Part shown: piece after piece, positions 48,091 to 56,412 of the stretch
How positions within the stretch are numbered: the stretch's first letter is position 1
How the letters are laid out: the number at the start of each line of letters is the position of its first letter
Assembly (NCBI RefSeq): GCF_026898155.1
Contig: NZ_CP114029.1
Coordinates: 7,501 to 71,500 of the forward strand
DNA from: Jiella pelagia
Lineage (GTDB): Bacteria > Pseudomonadota > Alphaproteobacteria > Rhizobiales > Rhizobiaceae
Direction: 5' to 3'
Length of the DNA stretch: 64,000 nucleotides
The notes under the pieces: model-generated
Seen by the model: the letters and a program-made list of their open reading frames with translations, nothing else
Databases searched by the model: none
Told to the model about the DNA's origin: nothing
Translations under genes and position numbers: made by a program

Positions 48091-48777
48091 ATGTCACGTC
48101 TGTTCATCGTCGTCGCGACCATTCTGGGAGCAATGTTTCTCTCTCAACCTGCGCTCGCCCAGTCCTGCGAAACCTATCGCGTCGAAGCCCGTCTCTTGAA
48201 CATGCGGGCCGAGCCGAACGTCTTCGGCACGATCCTCGATGTTCTGCGCTACAACGAGCTGGTCTGTATCGCGAAAAACGAGACGTCCGGCGGCCAGGAC
48301 TGGGGTTACGTGGTTTCCAAGAGCCGGCCCGACGGCAGCGGGACACAGACGCTCGAGGGCTGGACCTCGATCCGCTATCTCGCCAAGGTCGATACGCCCG
48401 ACACTGGCCCGACGCCGGTCGCCGGAGACAACCCGACGAACGGGCCTTCGCCGGTCGACGATGGGCAGGCGGCCGCCGCCGGTCAGCAGGTCACACTCAA
48501 TTTCACCGATCCCGTGCCCTTTGGCCCCTTCCCGGTACGCGGACGAAGCCTTGAAAAGCTCGCCAACAGCCTGCCGCTCTTCGCGCCGATCGACGGACTG
48601 CCGGAGGAGCGCTGGAAGCGGCAATGCACCACCTGCCACCAGTGGAACAAGGATCGGCTCTGCGATCAAGGCAAGTCCTACGTGGCGGATCCGGCCAGCA
48701 TCATCCGCATCCAGCATCCCTATGGCGGTCCCTACAAGAAGGCCCTAGCCACCTGGGCCAACAGCGGCTGCCAGTGA
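48091..48777 (+). CDS. Exported SH3-domain protein with single c-haem motif
   Basis: 228 residues: signal peptide (1-23), a bacterial SH3 domain (VEARLLNMRAEPNVFGTIL), a Pro/Gly linker, and a C-terminal domain with CTTCHQW (Cys179, Cys182, His183), a covalent haem-c motif, plus two further Cys. The combination of SH3 with a short cytochrome-like domain is unusual. Starts 14 nt after the subtilisin gene. Could bind peptidoglycan and carry haem. Confidence 0.7.
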   Translation: MSRLFIVVATILGAMFLSQPALAQSCETYRVEARLLNMRAEPNVFGTILDVLRYNELVCIAKNETSGGQDWGYVVSKSRPDGSGTQTLEGWTSIRYLAKVDTPDTGPTPVAGDNPTNGPSPVDDGQAAAAGQQVTLNFTDPVPFGPFPVRGRSLEKLANSLPLFAPIDGLPEERWKRQCTTCHQWNKDRLCDQGKSYVADPASIIRIQHPYGGPYKKALATWANSGCQ

Positions 48778-48837
48778 CAACAACGCCCGCCCGGACGGAC
48801 GGCAGTCTTTGCGACAATTTGAGAAGAGGAGCACGAT

Positions 48838-49768
48838 ATGGCTCAGAGACACGTGATGATGGCCGCAGGCTTGTTCGCCGCCATCTTGACTGGCGCGGGA
48901 TCCGCAACGGCCTGCGAATTCTACAAGGCGATCGACATCCGGACCGAGGCTCTACGACATGCCGGACACCGGCGCCGGCCTTGCGATCGCCATCTTGCCG
49001 GAGGCGACGCAGGCCTGCGTGATGGAAGAAGCATCGGATCCAGCAGGCCACAAATGGTATCGGCTCGGTTTCTATACGGTCGCCAACGTCAAATACAATG
49101 TCGACGGCTGGGTACGAGCGCAGGGTGACGCCGAAGCACCGGGCGGTGGCACGAGGATCGCGGCAGCCACCCGAGGCGCACCGGAAGCTGCCCGCAGCGA
49201 GGCGTCGACACCGCAGGTCGGGGCGAAGGAGGCTTTCTTCTCCAATGGGTGGAGCCTCGACAATTCCCGCTCGCGGCTGAACTTCGTCACCATCAAGAAG
49301 GGCACCGTGCTCGAGACCCAAAAGTTCGGCGAACTCGCCGGCTCGATCTCGCCCGATGGCGAGGCGGAAGTGAAGATCAAGCTGGAATCAGTCAGCACGG
49401 GGATCGACATCCGCGACGTCCGGATGCGCTTCGTGCTGTTCGATATCGATCAATTTCCGGACGCGACGATCACAGCGAAGATTGATCCCGAGGCGATCTC
49501 ATCCGTGTTCGACGAGGCACGAATGACCTACGACCTGCCGGTGACGCTGACGATCCGCGGGATCAGCAAGGACCTCAGCATTCCCGTCATCATATCCAAG
49601 CTCGGAGACGATCTGGTCTCCGTCGCCTCGGCCGCGCCGGTTATGGTCTCCACCGCGGATTTCGGCATGGAGGACGGCCTGAAGCAGCTGAGCGAGGCGG
49701 TCGGCAACATCCCGATCACGCCGTCTTCGCCGGTGACCTTCGAACTCGCCTTCGTACCGGCGAGCTGA
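48838..49768 (+). CDS. Exported SH3/YceI-like protein (one frame break)
   Basis: 309 residues after deleting one base from GAGGCTC at 48946-48952 (restored DIRTELYDMPDTG). Signal peptide, an SH3-like N-terminal domain (LGFYTVANVKYNVDGWV), then a YceI-type lipocalin fold (SRLNFVTIKKGTVLETQKFGEL, then DEARMTYDLPVTLTIRG). YceI proteins bind isoprenoid lipids such as quinones. Last gene of the locus. Confidence 0.8.
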
Positions 49769-49920
49769 CTGTTCCTCCCGAGCACACTGGAGTCGATCGC
49801 AGCGGCGGCCGACGACCCGGCAGCATGGTCTCCATGGCAACCGCCATGAGGACTGAACTTCCGGCAGCTTACCGCCTCTGCCGGTTGACTTCGGCCGCAA
49901 CTGTTCGCATCTGCAGGACC

Positions 49921-50484
49921 ATGCGTGCCGCCGAAGCCGATATTCTCATCATCCCCGGATACAAGGGATCGCCCGAAGACCACTGGCAGAGCCGGTGGGA
50001 GCGCAAGCTCTCGACCGCGCGCCGCGTCAGTCAGAGCGAGTGGACGAAGCCGGTCCTGGAAGACTGGACCCGGTCCGTCGCCGACGCCGTCAATGCGGCG
50101 ACGCGGCCAGTGATTCTCGTCGCGCATTCCCTCGGCGTTGCCGCGGCCGTCCAGGCCGTGCCAAAGTTCGATAAACCCGTCGCCGGGGCCTTCTTCGTGT
50201 CGCCTCCCGACGTCGCGGACGAGACGATCCGGCCGAAGCACCTGCGAACCTTCGGCCCCTACCCGCGCGATCCGCTGCCGTTTCCAAGCCTCGTCGTGGC
50301 CAGCCGAAACGACCTGTTCTCGTCCTTCGAGGCCGCGGAAGATATCGCCGGCGCCTGGGGCTCCCTGTTCGTCGACGCAGGCGAAATCGGCCATATCAAT
50401 GCCGAAAGCGGGCACGGGCCGTGGCCGGAAGGCCTTCTGACCTTCGGCCGCTTCATGAGCCGGCTGCCGCGCCCGACAAGCTGA
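49921..50484 (+). CDS. RBBP9/YdeN family alpha/beta hydrolase
   Basis: 187-residue serine hydrolase: IIPGYKGSPEDHWQSRWE at the N-terminus, nucleophile in AHSLGVAA, a catalytic Asp in SRNDLFSS and His in the GHINAESGHGPWPEG segment. Matches the RBBP9/YdeN family. The ATG at 49921 begins directly at the conserved region. Probably outside the envelope locus (cytoplasmic, no signal). Confidence 0.88.
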   Translation: MRAAEADILIIPGYKGSPEDHWQSRWERKLSTARRVSQSEWTKPVLEDWTRSVADAVNAATRPVILVAHSLGVAAAVQAVPKFDKPVAGAFFVSPPDVADETIRPKHLRTFGPYPRDPLPFPSLVVASRNDLFSSFEAAEDIAGAWGSLFVDAGEIGHINAESGHGPWPEGLLTFGRFMSRLPRPTS

Positions 50485-50597
50485 CAGCCTCCTCTCGCCG
50501 ACACCACCGGCCACCCTTGCCGGAAGGACGGTCGCCGGCGGTGGGCCCTCGGCGGTCGTCCAGACCTCCGCCGGCCGGCGCTTTGGCCCCCGAACGA

Positions 50598-50915
50598 TCA
50601 GGCTTTGCGGATCTGGTTCTCGGCTTCAACGAGGCATTCGCTCATGTGGCGGTGGATCTGATGGTCGGACTGTTCGACCTTCGCTCCGTCGAAGTCGGCC
50701 CGGACCTTCTGGAAGATCCCGTCATCGCCCGGCGTCTGGAACGCCACGGCGATGAGATCCTGGGCATAGCGGTCGGCTTCCTCGCCGGACAAACCCAGCT
50801 TTTCTGCGGCCCAGAGGCCAACAAGCTTGTTGCGACGTGCCTCGATGCGAAATTTCAGTTCCTGGTCGTGCACGTAGCGAGCTTCGAAGTCCTGTCCGCG
50901 ATCGTTGAGAGACAT
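50598..50915 (-). CDS. F1F0-ATPase inhibitor subunit zeta (DUF1476)
   Basis: 105-residue helical protein. Its start MSLNDRGQDFEARYVHDQ and the KLVGLWAAEKLGL block identify DUF1476, the zeta subunit that inhibits ATP hydrolysis by the alphaproteobacterial F1-ATPase. Monocistronic and convergent with the hydrolase gene. Confidence 0.9.
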   Translation of the reverse strand: MSLNDRGQDFEARYVHDQELKFRIEARRNKLVGLWAAEKLGLSGEEADRYAQDLIAVAFQTPGDDGIFQKVRADFDGAKVEQSDHQIHRHMSECLVEAENQIRKA

Positions 50916-51034
50916 GTCGTGTTTCCTCGCTCATAGGCCCGGCTGGGCGGTGTCCCTGACATAGGGAAAACTCGCCGCATTTTGAAGCGGAATTCGCCGC
51001 CATCGACGCCCTCCCTTCCACCGCCGCATTTCGA

Positions 51035-51406
51035 TCATCCGCGGCTGAGTTCGGCACGGATCTGACGCAGCTCGAGCCGCAGCTCCTGCACCTCGCGGGC
51101 GAGATCGCGCATCAGCTCGTTCAACGCCTCGGCCTGCTGGACGCCCTGATGGCCGAACTCCCGGGCCCGTTCGCCGATCCGTGCATCGAGTTCTCGCATG
51201 GTGAGCGACAGACCATCCACCGAGCCGGCCAGATGCCTGACCGAGACACCGTCGACGAGCGCCGCGTCGAGCCGCGCCATCTCGACCTTCGGGCCGGTCG
51301 CTTCTCCGCTCTTCAGACCAAGCTTCAGGACGACGGTCGAAACCGCGACGCCGACAATGCCGCCGACCCACAGAACCCACTCCGGCAGGGAATTTGCGTC
51401 AACCAT
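51035..51406 (-). CDS. Membrane-anchored coiled-coil protein of lysis cassette
   Basis: 123 residues: one N-terminal membrane helix (WVLWVGGIVGVAVSTVVLKL) and a long coiled coil (LMRDLAREVQELRLELRQIR). This shape fits an inner-membrane spanin or the DUF2730-type proteins of phage lysis regions. The start overlaps the stop of the upstream gene by 8 nt. Function inferred from shape and context. Confidence 0.6.
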   Translation of the reverse strand: MVDANSLPEWVLWVGGIVGVAVSTVVLKLGLKSGEATGPKVEMARLDAALVDGVSVRHLAGSVDGLSLTMRELDARIGERAREFGHQGVQQAEALNELMRDLAREVQELRLELRQIRAELSRG

Positions 51407-51827
51407 CGGTGCGACACCCCTTCTCCTCGCCGATCCAGTAGAGGCAGAAAAGTGCCAGCACCGTGATGGCGGCATTGCCGCCGACGTTGGGAACCAGGAT
51501 GCCGGCCTTCATCGACCCGAACGCATAAGCGAGCGTGATCAGCGCGTAGACGATCACGCCCGAAAAGCAGCAGGTCGCCCGCATCGTCGACGTCAGCTGC
51601 TGCCTGACGCCGTTGACGACGAGACCCGCCGACCAGACGAGGCCGACGAGAAGCGTCAGCCCGCCCGTCGCGACCTCGCCGAACACCGCCTGGAAGGCGG
51701 CGTAGGGCTTCAGGTCGAAGGTGGAGCCCGGCGACAGAAGGGTCAGGCCAAAGAGGACGAGATTGAGGGCGCAGAACCACTCCGCCGCCCTCTGCCGCGC
51801 CTTCTTGCGAATGTGAACCAGGATCAT
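51399..51827 (-). CDS. Small polytopic membrane protein (holin-like)
   Basis: 142 residues, about four hydrophobic helices and a basic N-terminus (HIRKKARQR). Overlaps both neighbours (ATGA with the small protein upstream). Size, topology and position before a membrane coiled-coil protein suggest a holin or holin-like protein. Confidence 0.55.
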   Translation of the reverse strand: MILVHIRKKARQRAAEWFCALNLVLFGLTLLSPGSTFDLKPYAAFQAVFGEVATGGLTLLVGLVWSAGLVVNGVRQQLTSTMRATCCFSGVIVYALITLAYAFGSMKAGILVPNVGGNAAITVLALFCLYWIGEEKGCRTDG

Positions 51828-52033
51828 TGCGGCTTTGCGGCGGATTCGCCGCCGTTTTTCGGCGTCAGATAGACGATGCAAAAACCGATCAGCGCATTGA
51901 ACATGCCGAGCCCCAGCCAGGCATACCAGGGCAGGTCGACGCCCTCGGGCACCGTGGCGAAGACGGTGGTCCCCGTGGCGGCGATGGTCGCGGCGGTCGC
52001 GCCGATCGCTTTGGCGACGCTTGCGAATTTCAT
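51824..52033 (-). CDS. Small single-helix membrane protein of lysis cassette
   Basis: 69 residues: an N-terminal hydrophobic segment, then a second helix (WYAWLGLGMFNALIGFCIVY). The ATG follows AAGGAGAG. Overlaps the next gene by ATGA. Probably a phage-derived lysis accessory; no exact family recognised. Confidence 0.55.
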   Translation of the reverse strand: MKFASVAKAIGATAATIAATGTTVFATVPEGVDLPWYAWLGLGMFNALIGFCIVYLTPKNGGESAAKPQ

Positions 52034-52149
52034 GATGGCTCTCCTTGTTTGGTGGAAGGATCGATCAGGGGCTTCGCCGACGGATCGCTCGCCGGCTTCG
52101 GCCCGCAAACAAGCCGGCTGCGCCGTCTCAGGCCGCACCGTATCGGCTC

Positions 52150-52887
52150 TCAGAGCCTTGCGGCCTGCACATGCATGAAGTCGTAGTTCCGCGCCCGCCC
52201 GAGCGAGAGCCATCCCTCGGCCTCCCATGCCTTCCAGAACGCCTGCGCGTCGTCATGCGACAGCCGCGCCCTGGGCGCGCCCCATTTCAGCTGATTGCGC
52301 TCAGGGTCGAAGTCGATGGCGATCCCCCAGCTATGCATCGACCAGGACGAACCGCCACGCATCTTCCTGACGTTGAGCGATCCACCGAAGAGGTCGAGCC
52401 CCAGCGCCTTGCGCTCGGCCGCCGAATAGGTCGCCGCGATCGTCTGGAGAACGCGGCTCGCCGAGGCCGCCACCTTCTCGTGCAGCGTGATGGTCTTCAC
52501 CCGTGTCGACTTCGCCCAGGAAAGGTGGAGATCGAACGGCACTTCGACTCGCGTCTGGCGGGTGCCGACAGCGCCGTAGAAGGCCGGGACGCCGCTCTGC
52601 CGCGGCCAGGCATTGATGGTGGGACTGGCCAGCGCGATCTTCTGGATCTCCGCCTCAGGCGGGGCGCGATGTTCGACCGCAGCAGAGGTTTCCGGATCGA
52701 CCCGGCTCGAGGATTTCCGCAGCGCGGTGACGACCGCCTCGTCGGCCATCCCGTCGACAGGCAGCCCTCCTGCTGCCTCGAAGGCGCGGATCGCAGCGAT
52801 GGTGATCGGACCGACGATCCCGTCGACCGGGCCGCAGGCAAAACCGTGCGCCGTCAGCCGGCTCTGCAGCCAGGCTTCGAAAGTCAT
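52150..52887 (-). CDS. M15 peptidase with peptidoglycan-binding domain (endolysin-like)
   Basis: 245 residues: N-terminal peptidoglycan-binding-1 module (GFACGPVDGIVGPITIAAIR) and a C-terminal VanY/M15-type domain with zinc ligands SMHSWGIAIDFD (His, Asp) and YDFMHVQ (His). No signal peptide, as for holin-dependent endolysins. Followed by three small membrane genes in the same direction, forming a lysis cassette of phage or gene-transfer-agent origin. Confidence 0.8.
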   Translation of the reverse strand: MTFEAWLQSRLTAHGFACGPVDGIVGPITIAAIRAFEAAGGLPVDGMADEAVVTALRKSSSRVDPETSAAVEHRAPPEAEIQKIALASPTINAWPRQSGVPAFYGAVGTRQTRVEVPFDLHLSWAKSTRVKTITLHEKVAASASRVLQTIAATYSAAERKALGLDLFGGSLNVRKMRGGSSWSMHSWGIAIDFDPERNQLKWGAPRARLSHDDAQAFWKAWEAEGWLSLGRARNYDFMHVQAARL

Positions 52888-53104
52888 GGCTCATCTCCTC
52901 GCAGGAAAGGTGAAACGAAAAAGCCCGACACGCTGGCGGGCGCACCGGGCAATAAAACAGCAGCTTGCAAGCGGCGGTGTCGGCGGTGGGAAATCTACTT
53001 CGTCAAGCTGCGACGCAAGTTCCTTCGCAAACGAAGGCATGGAGCCGAGAGGCAGGCCTCTCGCTCAAGCTCGACGATGCGGTGTAATTTTGGATGTTCG
53101 TCTT

Positions 53105-53132
53105 TTGTACCGCAACTTGCGTTGCGGTACAA
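53105..53132. promoter_or_regulatory. Perfect 12-bp palindrome upstream of phosphatase
   Basis: TTGTACCGCAAC and its exact complement with a 4-nt TTGC centre, in the 335-nt region (52888-53222) between the divergent endolysin and phosphatase genes. No T tract follows, so an operator for a dimeric regulator is more likely than a terminator. The regulator is unknown. Confidence 0.5.
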
Positions 53133-53222
53133 CTCCGAATTATGGGTTGCACGCGTCGCGACGTGGCCGGCCTGGCGGTCGTCGATATCGCGGACGCGGG
53201 CCCGCAAGATGGAGTCGATGTC

Positions 53223-53906
53223 GTGACCAAAGCCCCCCTCGTCATCTTCGACCTCGACGGCACGCTGATCGACACGGCGCCGGATCTTGCCGCCGCGCTC
53301 AATCATTGCCTCGGCGTTGACGGCCACGAGGCGGATGCCCTCGAGGTCGTGCGCCCCCATGCCGGCCATGGAGCCCGCGCCATGCTGACGGCGGCCTATG
53401 AGCGCCGCGGACAGGTCTTGTCGGAGCCGGACATGCTCCTCGCCCTCGATCGCTTCCTCGGCCACTACGAGGCGCATATCGCCGACGCCTCCCTCCCCTA
53501 TGCGCACGTCGTCCCCGCGATGGACGCCCTGGCTGCCGCCGGCAGCGCCCTTGCCGTCTGCACCAACAAGCGCGAGGGGCTGGCGCGGCTTCTGCTCGAT
53601 ACGCTCGACCTGTCGGTGCGGTTTGCGGCGATCTGCGGCGCCGATACGGTGCAAAACCGCAAGCCTCATCCAGGCCACATCGAAGAGACGATCGCGCGCG
53701 CCGGAGGCTCGCGGGGCAGCGCCGTCATGATCGGCGATTCGGCAGCGGACATTGAGGCGGCCGACGCGGCTGGCGTTCCCTCCGTCCTCGTTGATTTCGG
53801 CTATGCTCCCGACGAAGGGGCCCGCCGCAAGGCATCGATCCAGATCTCCGACTATCGCAGCCTGACGCCCAAGCTGATCACGGATCTCGTCGCCAGTCGT
53901 GCCTGA
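53223..53906 (+). CDS. gph: Phosphoglycolate phosphatase-like HAD hydrolase
   Basis: 227-residue HAD-superfamily phosphatase: motif I VIFDLDGTLIDT, motif II near VCTNKREG, Lys in QNRKPHPG, and motif IV VMIGDSAADIEAA. Matches Gph, which recycles 2-phosphoglycolate. The GTG at 53223 is chosen because it starts 3 residues before the conserved motif; the frame is open further upstream. Confidence 0.85.
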   Translation: MTKAPLVIFDLDGTLIDTAPDLAAALNHCLGVDGHEADALEVVRPHAGHGARAMLTAAYERRGQVLSEPDMLLALDRFLGHYEAHIADASLPYAHVVPAMDALAAAGSALAVCTNKREGLARLLLDTLDLSVRFAAICGADTVQNRKPHPGHIEETIARAGGSRGSAVMIGDSAADIEAADAAGVPSVLVDFGYAPDEGARRKASIQISDYRSLTPKLITDLVASRA

Positions 53907-54202
53907 CATCCGGCTGGAGCGGCCGTTGGCCGCCCGGATGCGATGAAACGCAGCACTGCTCTGGATCTGTCGGCTCGCCAGACGACGTGCGAGACCTGGA
54001 TCGGATTTCAGCAACCAGCCGCGCGTCGCCCGCAGGCATTCGGATATTGACGACGGCGGCCCTCGCACATATAGGCAGGTTCTGCTCTGCATCAGCGGCG
54101 CAGAATGCGATGACCATCAGTGTGAGGCGGATGGTCCGATGGTATCGCATGAAGAGAAAATCGAGACGAGGCTGTTCCATTGAACCGGCCACAACGTCTC
54201 TG

Positions 54203-54277
54203 GGGCGCGTAGCTCAGCGGGAGAGCACTTCGTTCACACCGAAGGGGTCACAGGTTCGATCCCTGTCGCGCCCACCA
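54203..54277 (+). tRNA. tRNA-Val (anticodon CAC)
   Basis: Complete cloverleaf of 75 nt with encoded CCA: acceptor GGGCGCG/CGCGCCC, D-arm with GCTC...GAGC, anticodon loop TTCACAC between CTTCG and CGAAG, and T-loop GGTTCGATCC. The anticodon CAC reads GTG. Its 3' half is the integration site of the mobile element; the integrase gene runs into it on the opposite strand. Confidence 0.95.
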
Positions 54278-55335
54278 TCCACCGGAACGCAAACAGCACG
54301 CACGAGCTTGTCTAGCGCCGCACATGCGTCCGTCAGATACTCCGGCGAAAACGCGGTGTAGATTTCCGTTGTAGCCAGGTCTTTACGCCTGTGCCCCATC
54401 TGCGTCTGTATCTGCCACGCATCCACGCCCTGCATGCGCATCCACCTAGCCGCTGTGTGGCGCAAGCTGTAGGCCGTCACAGCACCTTCCAGCTTGGCCC
54501 GCTCCTTACCCCGCTGGAACGCCTTCTTGACGCTTCCCACGCGCTGCCCGGCGTAGCGTATCAGGTGGCCATCCCAAACCTCTTCACGCAGGCTCTCAGG
54601 CAGCTTTACGGTGGCGCGGTGCTTCTTGTTCTGCTCCCTCCCCTCGGGGTTCAGGAAAACCAGCCCATACGCTCTGTCCACCTGCACGTCAGTAAGCTCC
54701 AGAATGGCCTCGGGGCGTGCGCACGTTCCCAGCATCCAGCGGATGAAAGTTTTCACGTGCGGAACGCTGGCACCGTAGAGGGCGCGCAGCTCATCGACAG
54801 ACAACGGACGCCCGCGTGGCGGCTTGGCACCCACCTTCACCGTGGATATGTACGGCACCGATACAAGCTCCCCACGCTTCCATGCCCGGTTAATCGCGGC
54901 CTTGCCTATGACGATGTTGCGGTCAATCGTGCTGGCCTTTAAGCCTTTGCCGCGCATGAAGTCGTGAAAGCGTTCCTGCCTCTTAATGTCACGCAGGTCG
55001 GCAACGGATGCCGTGCCCCAGAAGTCCAGCCAAATGGAAAGAGCCCATGCATTGGCCTCAGCCGTGCGGAGCTTTGACGAGTGCTCATCCTGATAACGCC
55101 GGAATATGTCCGCCAACAATGCGTCTTCCGGCTTTTCGTCCTTGGCTTCCCGGTTTTGGATATACCAATCCGTTAAAAGCCTCTTGGCTTCTTCAACGTC
55201 TGTTGTGCCAAGCGAAGCGCGTCGGACTTGTCTGGCGTCTTTGTCGAGCCAGCACCTGAACCATGCGGGACTGTCTCCCTTTCTTCCGATCCAGTATTCT
55301 CCGAGTTGGAATTCTCGCTTTGTGTACCGCCCCAT
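54214..55335 (-). CDS. Tyrosine recombinase/integrase
   Basis: 373-residue phage-type integrase: SAM-like N-terminal region and a catalytic domain with Arg in GTCARPEAILELTDVQ, the H-x-x-R box YSLRHTAARWM, GHRRKD and the Tyr nucleophile in TTEIYTAF. The last 21 codons, ending GRDRDRTCDPFGVNEVLSR, are the antisense of tRNA-Val, so the protein tail is encoded by the attachment site. Drives insertion into the tRNA. Overlaps the excisionase-like gene by 163 nt. Confidence 0.9.
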   Translation of the reverse strand: MGRYTKREFQLGEYWIGRKGDSPAWFRCWLDKDARQVRRASLGTTDVEEAKRLLTDWYIQNREAKDEKPEDALLADIFRRYQDEHSSKLRTAEANAWALSIWLDFWGTASVADLRDIKRQERFHDFMRGKGLKASTIDRNIVIGKAAINRAWKRGELVSVPYISTVKVGAKPPRGRPLSVDELRALYGASVPHVKTFIRWMLGTCARPEAILELTDVQVDRAYGLVFLNPEGREQNKKHRATVKLPESLREEVWDGHLIRYAGQRVGSVKKAFQRGKERAKLEGAVTAYSLRHTAARWMRMQGVDAWQIQTQMGHRRKDLATTEIYTAFSPEYLTDACAALDKLVRAVCVPVDGGRDRDRTCDPFGVNEVLSR

Positions 55336-55613
55336 AATTCCGCTGCCCTATTCCCGAAAAGGTAAATGTCGCAGATTTGCAGCCCGAGATACCGCACGCC
55401 CTTCTCACCAAGCGGGCGGTACGGAATAAGCCCGGCCCGTCTCCACCGCTTCACGCTGCTTTCATCCTGACCCAGCAAAAACACCGCTTCTTTCTCCCCA
55501 TACTCACGGTAAAGGGCCAACGGCTCTTTCAGGTCGCGCATGCGGCTGATTTCCGCAGCCGCGCCCAAACGCATTTCCGTCAGGTGTTCCATTGGAATCC
55601 GTGCCGGGTTCAT
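55173..55613 (-). CDS. Excisionase-like DNA-binding protein
   Basis: 146 residues. The central FLLGQDESSVKRWRRAGLIPYRPLG region looks like a winged helix of the AlpA/MerR-like excisionase type. The C-terminus is low-complexity. Position directly before the integrase supports a recombination-directionality role. The 163-nt overlap with the integrase is unusual, so the 3' end or the integrase start may be off. Confidence 0.55.
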   Translation of the reverse strand: MNPARIPMEHLTEMRLGAAAEISRMRDLKEPLALYREYGEKEAVFLLGQDESSVKRWRRAGLIPYRPLGEKGVRYLGLQICDIYLFGNRAAELWGGTQSENSNSENTGSEERETVPHGSGAGSTKTPDKSDALRLAQQTLKKPRGF

Positions 55614-55700
55614 CGTTCCACCATCTTACACCACCCACGCTACCAACCATCGCGGGGCATCACGCGGCGGGCAAGGCGGGCTGTGGGGGCATGTGGGTGC

Positions 55701-56399
55701 TCAGCAAGGCACGCGGTCGGGCAGGTTCGTCCACTCAAGGAAGCTCATGCCCCGGCCTATCTGGAAACGCGGCTTGGGGCATGTCCGCTGTTTGGGCGCT
55801 GCGGGTAACGGTTCCAACTCTGGGCAACCGGGGACAGCCGGAGGCTGAATTGCATTCAGAGAGGTGACAACCCGGTTGGGGGCCTCTGCAATGCGGTAAA
55901 GCGGTTTCGGGCAGTCGCGCTGCTCAGGTCGTGCCGCCGCCCTGCCCGTTGTCGCAGGCTTTGGTGTTGGGACAGGCACCGCCGCTGGAATTACAGCGCC
56001 CGGTAGGGTCGGAAACGTGGTCTGCGGCACCTCAGGAGCCACCACAGCGGCTTTTGGCGCATGGCAGCTTGAACCACCCCTTAGGAAGTCCATCCCCAGC
56101 GCAGGGACCGCAAGGACCGCTCCCATCATAATTGCAGCGCCGAGCGCTTGCAGCATTCCCCCGCTGAACATGCGCATGAAGCAGACGAAGGCCATGATGA
56201 CCATGACCCACGCCCACAGCGAGGCAATTCCCGCAGCTACGGCAAACCAGTTGAAAAAGCAGTACAGGAACGGGTAGTCAAACCACGACACCCATAGGAA
56301 GTTGACGGGAATCAGAATGCCAAGGCCAAACGCGGAATAGCCGACCAGCAAATTAAGCAGCTTGTCCGGGTTCCCCGCTGCATGATGATGTGAACTCAA
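55701..56399 (-). CDS. Membrane protein with Pro-rich, CPKP-repeat tail
   Basis: 232 residues, TTG start at 56399. Two to three membrane helices in the N-terminal 100 residues, then a Pro/Val/Ala linker and a tail in which a short unit is repeated: RDCPKPLYRI and RTCPKPRFQI. Divergent from the AAA+ gene 13 nt away. No family recognised; a cell-surface or conjugation-associated role is possible. Confidence 0.55.
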   Translation of the reverse strand: MSSHHHAAGNPDKLLNLLVGYSAFGLGILIPVNFLWVSWFDYPFLYCFFNWFAVAAGIASLWAWVMVIMAFVCFMRMFSGGMLQALGAAIMMGAVLAVPALGMDFLRGGSSCHAPKAAVVAPEVPQTTFPTLPGAVIPAAVPVPTPKPATTGRAAARPEQRDCPKPLYRIAEAPNRVVTSLNAIQPPAVPGCPELEPLPAAPKQRTCPKPRFQIGRGMSFLEWTNLPDRVPC

Positions 56400-56412
56400 T
56401 TAGGCCCCCCGC

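Noticed and set aside
585..48952. Twelve disrupted genes as real pseudogenes or programmed frameshifts
   Set aside because: The breaks cluster at one hexamer, affect genes such as dnaJ and an antitoxin, leave the sequence on both sides well conserved, and lack slippery sites or recoding signals. An artefact or modification signature fits better.
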